From assembly GCA_017520705.1 (NCBI GenBank), contig JAFXFF010000040.1, positions 38,136-102,135 on the forward strand: DNA of 64,000 nt. Reading direction: 5' to 3'. A program made the position numbers and the translations under genes. This document shows positions 61,843 through 64,000 of the stretch, one piece after another. Each line of letters starts with the position of its first letter. The stretch's first letter is position 1. This DNA comes from Clostridia bacterium. Lineage in GTDB: Bacteria; Bacillota; Clostridia; Oscillospirales; Acutalibacteraceae. Under the pieces are notes generated by a model. That model saw only the letters and a program-made list of their open reading frames with translations. It was not told the origin of the DNA and ran no database searches.

Positions 61843-62553
61843 ATGTTTGATTTCAAAAATAAAATCGTCGTTATCACCGGCGGGGCCCGCGGCATCGGTC
61901 TGTGCATCCGTCAGCAGTTTGAGGCGGCAGGCGCCACCGTTTGCGTCATCGATCTGCTGGATAACGACTATTTCGTAGGTGACTTAGCGGATAAGGCCAC
62001 GTTAGAGGTATTTGCCGCCAAGGTGATCGCCGACCACGGTCGCGTGGACTATCTCATTAACAACGCCGCCCCGATGATGTGCGGCATCGACGAGGGCAGC
62101 TACGAGGATTTTGAATACGCCCTGAAGGTGGGGGTCACCGCCCCCTTCTATCTGTCTAAGCTGTTCGCGCCCTACTTTGCGCAGGGGGCGAGCATCGTCA
62201 ATATTTCCTCCTCCCGTGATCGGATGAGCCAGCCCCAGACCGAGAGCTACACCGCCGCTAAGGGCGGCATTTCCGCCCTCACCCACGCCTTGGCAGTGAG
62301 CCTGTCGGGCAGGGTGCGGGTCAATTCCGTGTCCCCCGGCTGGATCGATAATGCCTACACGGTGTACGAGGGCCCCGACGCCACCCAGCAGCCCGCAGGG
62401 CGGGTGGGGGCACCTCCCGATATTGCCCATATGGTGCTGTATCTGTGCTCGGATATGGCGGGCTTTATCACGGGGGAGAATATCTGCATCGACGGCGGTA
62501 TGACGCGGCAGATGATCTACCACGGCGACCACGGCTGGAAACTGGAGCCGTAA
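61843..62553 (+). CDS. Short-chain dehydrogenase/reductase
   Basis: 236 residues. Cofactor loop TGGARGIG (12-19), NNAA (about 79-82), Ser in NISSSRDRM, catalytic Tyr-x3-Lys in ESYTAAKGG, and VNSVSPGWID. All four family landmarks are present, so it should be active; substrate unknown. GGGAGG lies nine bases before the ATG, 17 bases after rnmV, so it may be read with that operon. Confidence 0.9.
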   Translation: MFDFKNKIVVITGGARGIGLCIRQQFEAAGATVCVIDLLDNDYFVGDLADKATLEVFAAKVIADHGRVDYLINNAAPMMCGIDEGSYEDFEYALKVGVTAPFYLSKLFAPYFAQGASIVNISSSRDRMSQPQTESYTAAKGGISALTHALAVSLSGRVRVNSVSPGWIDNAYTVYEGPDATQQPAGRVGAPPDIAHMVLYLCSDMAGFITGENICIDGGMTRQMIYHGDHGWKLEP

Positions 62554-62700
62554 TTGAAGGGGAGGGGGCGCGATGCCTTGAAAACCATCCGCAGCATCGG
62601 CATCTTCGCCCCTTTCCGCTCTCAAACACATCCTTTCCGGCACTCTTACCTCCACTGTTTCCGTGTACTCCGGTCGTGGATGTGGGATAAACTGTGGTCA

Positions 62701-62747
62701 AACAAAACACCCCGAATGCAGCTCTCGCCGCATCCGAGGTGTTTTTT
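62701..62747. terminator. Terminator downstream of the SDR gene
   Basis: AACACCCCGAATGC pairs imperfectly with GCATCCGAGGTGTT, then TTTTTTG; the A-run on the other side lets it serve the convergent orphan gene too. Confidence 0.75.
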
Positions 62748-62750
62748 GTA

Positions 62751-63665
62751 TTATTCTTCTTTTGCTTTGTTCAAATTCCACGTAGCAAGAAAGTCCGGAT
62801 TGACAACAACTTCTCCCGTGGAACGAAGCTTATACTCTCCTTGACGTGCTCTTTTTGTGGAGCTTAGGTCGGGAGGTAAAGTGAAATCCGTTCCGTCTTT
62901 TTGTTTTACGCGTATGATGGTTTCGTTCGCTTCCGTTACCGTTCCGTAAAATTGCTTTTGTTCGATATATTCATTGTCATGAGTGTAATAAGTGATACCT
63001 ACCAAAAGGACTTTGCCGATCAACTCATCAAAGGTTATTTCTTTTTCGGCTTCTTCGTCGTATTCCTTTCTGGCTTCGTATAAATACATGCCAGATTCTT
63101 TGTAATCTTCGGGAATGTCATAGATCGTTTTGCCCATTTCTTCCGAAACGTAACGCTCGCATTCTCCCGGATGCAACGGATCAAATGTATCCCAAGCGGT
63201 TACGAGGCTCTTTACCTTCTTTATCCCAAAATCCTTGAAAAACTTATGATACGAGTCTGCCTCTTTGGTATAGATCGTCATAACGTTGTATTTACCGAGC
63301 AGGATCTCCTCGTGAGATTCGTGGCATCCGAAGCCGAAATTATTCATTCCGTCCTTGACAAGAAAACTACCGAGCGAATTCAGACAATCGATTGCCTGTT
63401 GGGCATTAAGACCGTCGATGAAATAAACGTCATAGTCGTCGTTTGTGTTTGTAATGGTTTTTTCTGACGTGATCCCGTCCTCATTTTTGCAAGGAAGTTC
63501 CAAAATGAAAAACATAGGCTCGTCATGCATCTCAATAAAGCGCTTCATCATATCAACAACCTTTGAAGCGTTGACGTTGGCATAAATGGCAGTATCCTTT
63601 ACTTCGTATTCTTCAAAAAGTTTTTCAGGAAACGGAACCTTGCAGCACTTTTTCATTTCAAGCAT
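62751..63665 (-). CDS. Orphan protein with a C-terminal QKQFYGTV/LPPDLSS module
   Basis: 304 residues, cytosolic, no family name recalled. Residues about 215-300 carry a module seen at the end of several clostridial proteins: KVLLVGITYYTHDNEYIEQ, QFYGTVTEA, FTLPPDLSS, GEYKLRSTGEVVVNPDF. The N-terminal two thirds are acidic and unassigned. More AT-rich than its neighbours, which hints at transfer. GGGGGT seven bases before the ATG; minus-strand promoter at plus 63698-63726. Confidence 0.78.
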   Translation of the reverse strand: MLEMKKCCKVPFPEKLFEEYEVKDTAIYANVNASKVVDMMKRFIEMHDEPMFFILELPCKNEDGITSEKTITNTNDDYDVYFIDGLNAQQAIDCLNSLGSFLVKDGMNNFGFGCHESHEEILLGKYNVMTIYTKEADSYHKFFKDFGIKKVKSLVTAWDTFDPLHPGECERYVSEEMGKTIYDIPEDYKESGMYLYEARKEYDEEAEKEITFDELIGKVLLVGITYYTHDNEYIEQKQFYGTVTEANETIIRVKQKDGTDFTLPPDLSSTKRARQGEYKLRSTGEVVVNPDFLATWNLNKAKEE

Positions 63666-63697
63666 GGCGTAACCCCCTTTAACAATCTTTTTGAATG

Positions 63698-63726
63698 ATT
63701 ATATCATACATTTGCCGTTATTTCAA
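63698..63726 (-). promoter_or_regulatory. Promoter of the orphan gene
   Basis: Minus strand TTGAAA (plus 63721-63726), 17 bases, TATAAT (plus 63698-63703). Confidence 0.75.
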
Positions 63727-63821
63727 CGGCTCGTTTTTGCTGTATGGTAACTCTGTTCACCCCAAAAGTCAAGTCTTTTCGCAAAACAAATTTTGCCCCG
63801 CAGTAGACAAAGAAAAAGGGA

Positions 63822-63850
63822 TTGAGATAAGGTACGAAAAATGATATAAT
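63822..63850 (+). promoter_or_regulatory. Promoter of the YdeI-like gene
   Basis: TTGAGA 63822-63827, 17 bases, TATAAT 63845-63850. Confidence 0.7.
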
Positions 63851-63888
63851 AATCTCATCGATAAACCAAAATTTATAGGGATGAGAGA

Positions 63889-64000
63889 ATGAACATATTT
63901 TATACGAGTGAACGAGATATATGGCGAAAGTGGCTTGCTGAACACTTTGAAACAGAGAGCGAAATATGGTTTGTGTTTCCAATGAAGGAATCAGGCGATA
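63889..64000 (+). CDS. YdeI/OmpD-associated family protein, 5' part only
   Basis: The first 37 codons before the window ends. MNIFYTSERDIWRKWLAEHF and ESEIWFVFPMKESG match the N-terminal pattern of the YdeI/OmpD-associated family (Trp-x2-Trp-Leu, then EIW(F/L)V). An ATG at 63881 is closed after three codons by TGA, so the ATG at 63889 is used. AT-rich like the gene before it. Confidence 0.6.
   Translation, partial: MNIFYTSERDIWRKWLAEHFETESEIWFVFPMKESGD

Overview
The window is one contiguous stretch of a GC-rich Firmicute chromosome, most likely a spore-forming gut anaerobe of the Oscillospirales/Ruminococcaceae (Clostridia). The grounds are the clostridial forms of the purine and IMP dehydrogenase genes, a SpoVT sporulation regulator, formate-tetrahydrofolate ligase in a purine operon, strong Gram-positive ribosome binding sites, lipoproteins with Thr-rich linkers, a giant S8 surface protease with BspA-type repeats, and the small palindromic intergenic repeats typical of this group. 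No genome search was possible, so the taxonomic call is inference.

Positions 1-21500 are a nucleotide-biosynthesis region, all on the + strand. The pyrimidine run is carB (5' end outside the window), pyrK, pyrD, pyrF, pyrE and pyrB, with pyrB carrying a C-terminal PyrI-like zinc ribbon; a divergent guaB follows. A strong promoter and a ZTP (pfl) riboswitch with an overlapping terminator then lead into purE, purC, purF, purM, purN, a PurO-type IMP cyclohydrolase, a stand-alone AICAR formyltransferase, purD, purL and fhs. Fhs makes the 10-formyl-THF used by PurN and the AICAR formyltransferase. Six MITE-like palindromic repeats sit in the gaps of these operons.

Positions 21500-43100 hold envelope and transport genes: a Thr-linker lipoprotein; a convergent membrane redox pair (a CXXC protein and a ferredoxin-like/TlpA fusion); a 3026-residue S8 protease with two predicted membrane spans; and an oligopeptide ABC importer (SBP, two permeases, two ATPases, an 82-residue membrane protein). 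Secreted protease plus peptide importer suggests a protein-foraging locus. A MATE exporter and spoVT follow on the minus strand.

Positions 45175-49550 are the most unusual part. Directly upstream of spoVT lies a tandem array of five single-gene cassettes, four of them clearly AT-rich. Each gene has the same promoter (TTTACT, 17 bp, TATAAT). In copies 2-4 it is divergent from a duplicated 5' fragment of spoVT that keeps its ribosome binding site, its start, its first ten codons and a sigma-G-like promoter. A palindromic terminator separates the cassettes. The fifth copy is decayed. This looks like a cassette-accretion hotspot at the 5' end of spoVT; the encoded proteins are orphan, and one resembles DUF4304, seen in orphan-immunity settings.

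Positions 49550-64000 return to host-like composition: ung, a lipoprotein, an Ntn amidohydrolase, and an operon of an XRE-IspD fusion regulator plus an ABC exporter. The fusion gene's promoter spacer holds a perfect 20-bp palindrome, and it is divergent from a LicC-like nucleotidyltransferase and an organophosphate-type MFS transporter. Then come a lipoprotein, a TIGR04076 protein, comEC, holA, rnmV, an SDR, an AT-rich orphan gene, and the first codons of a YdeI-like gene running off the end.
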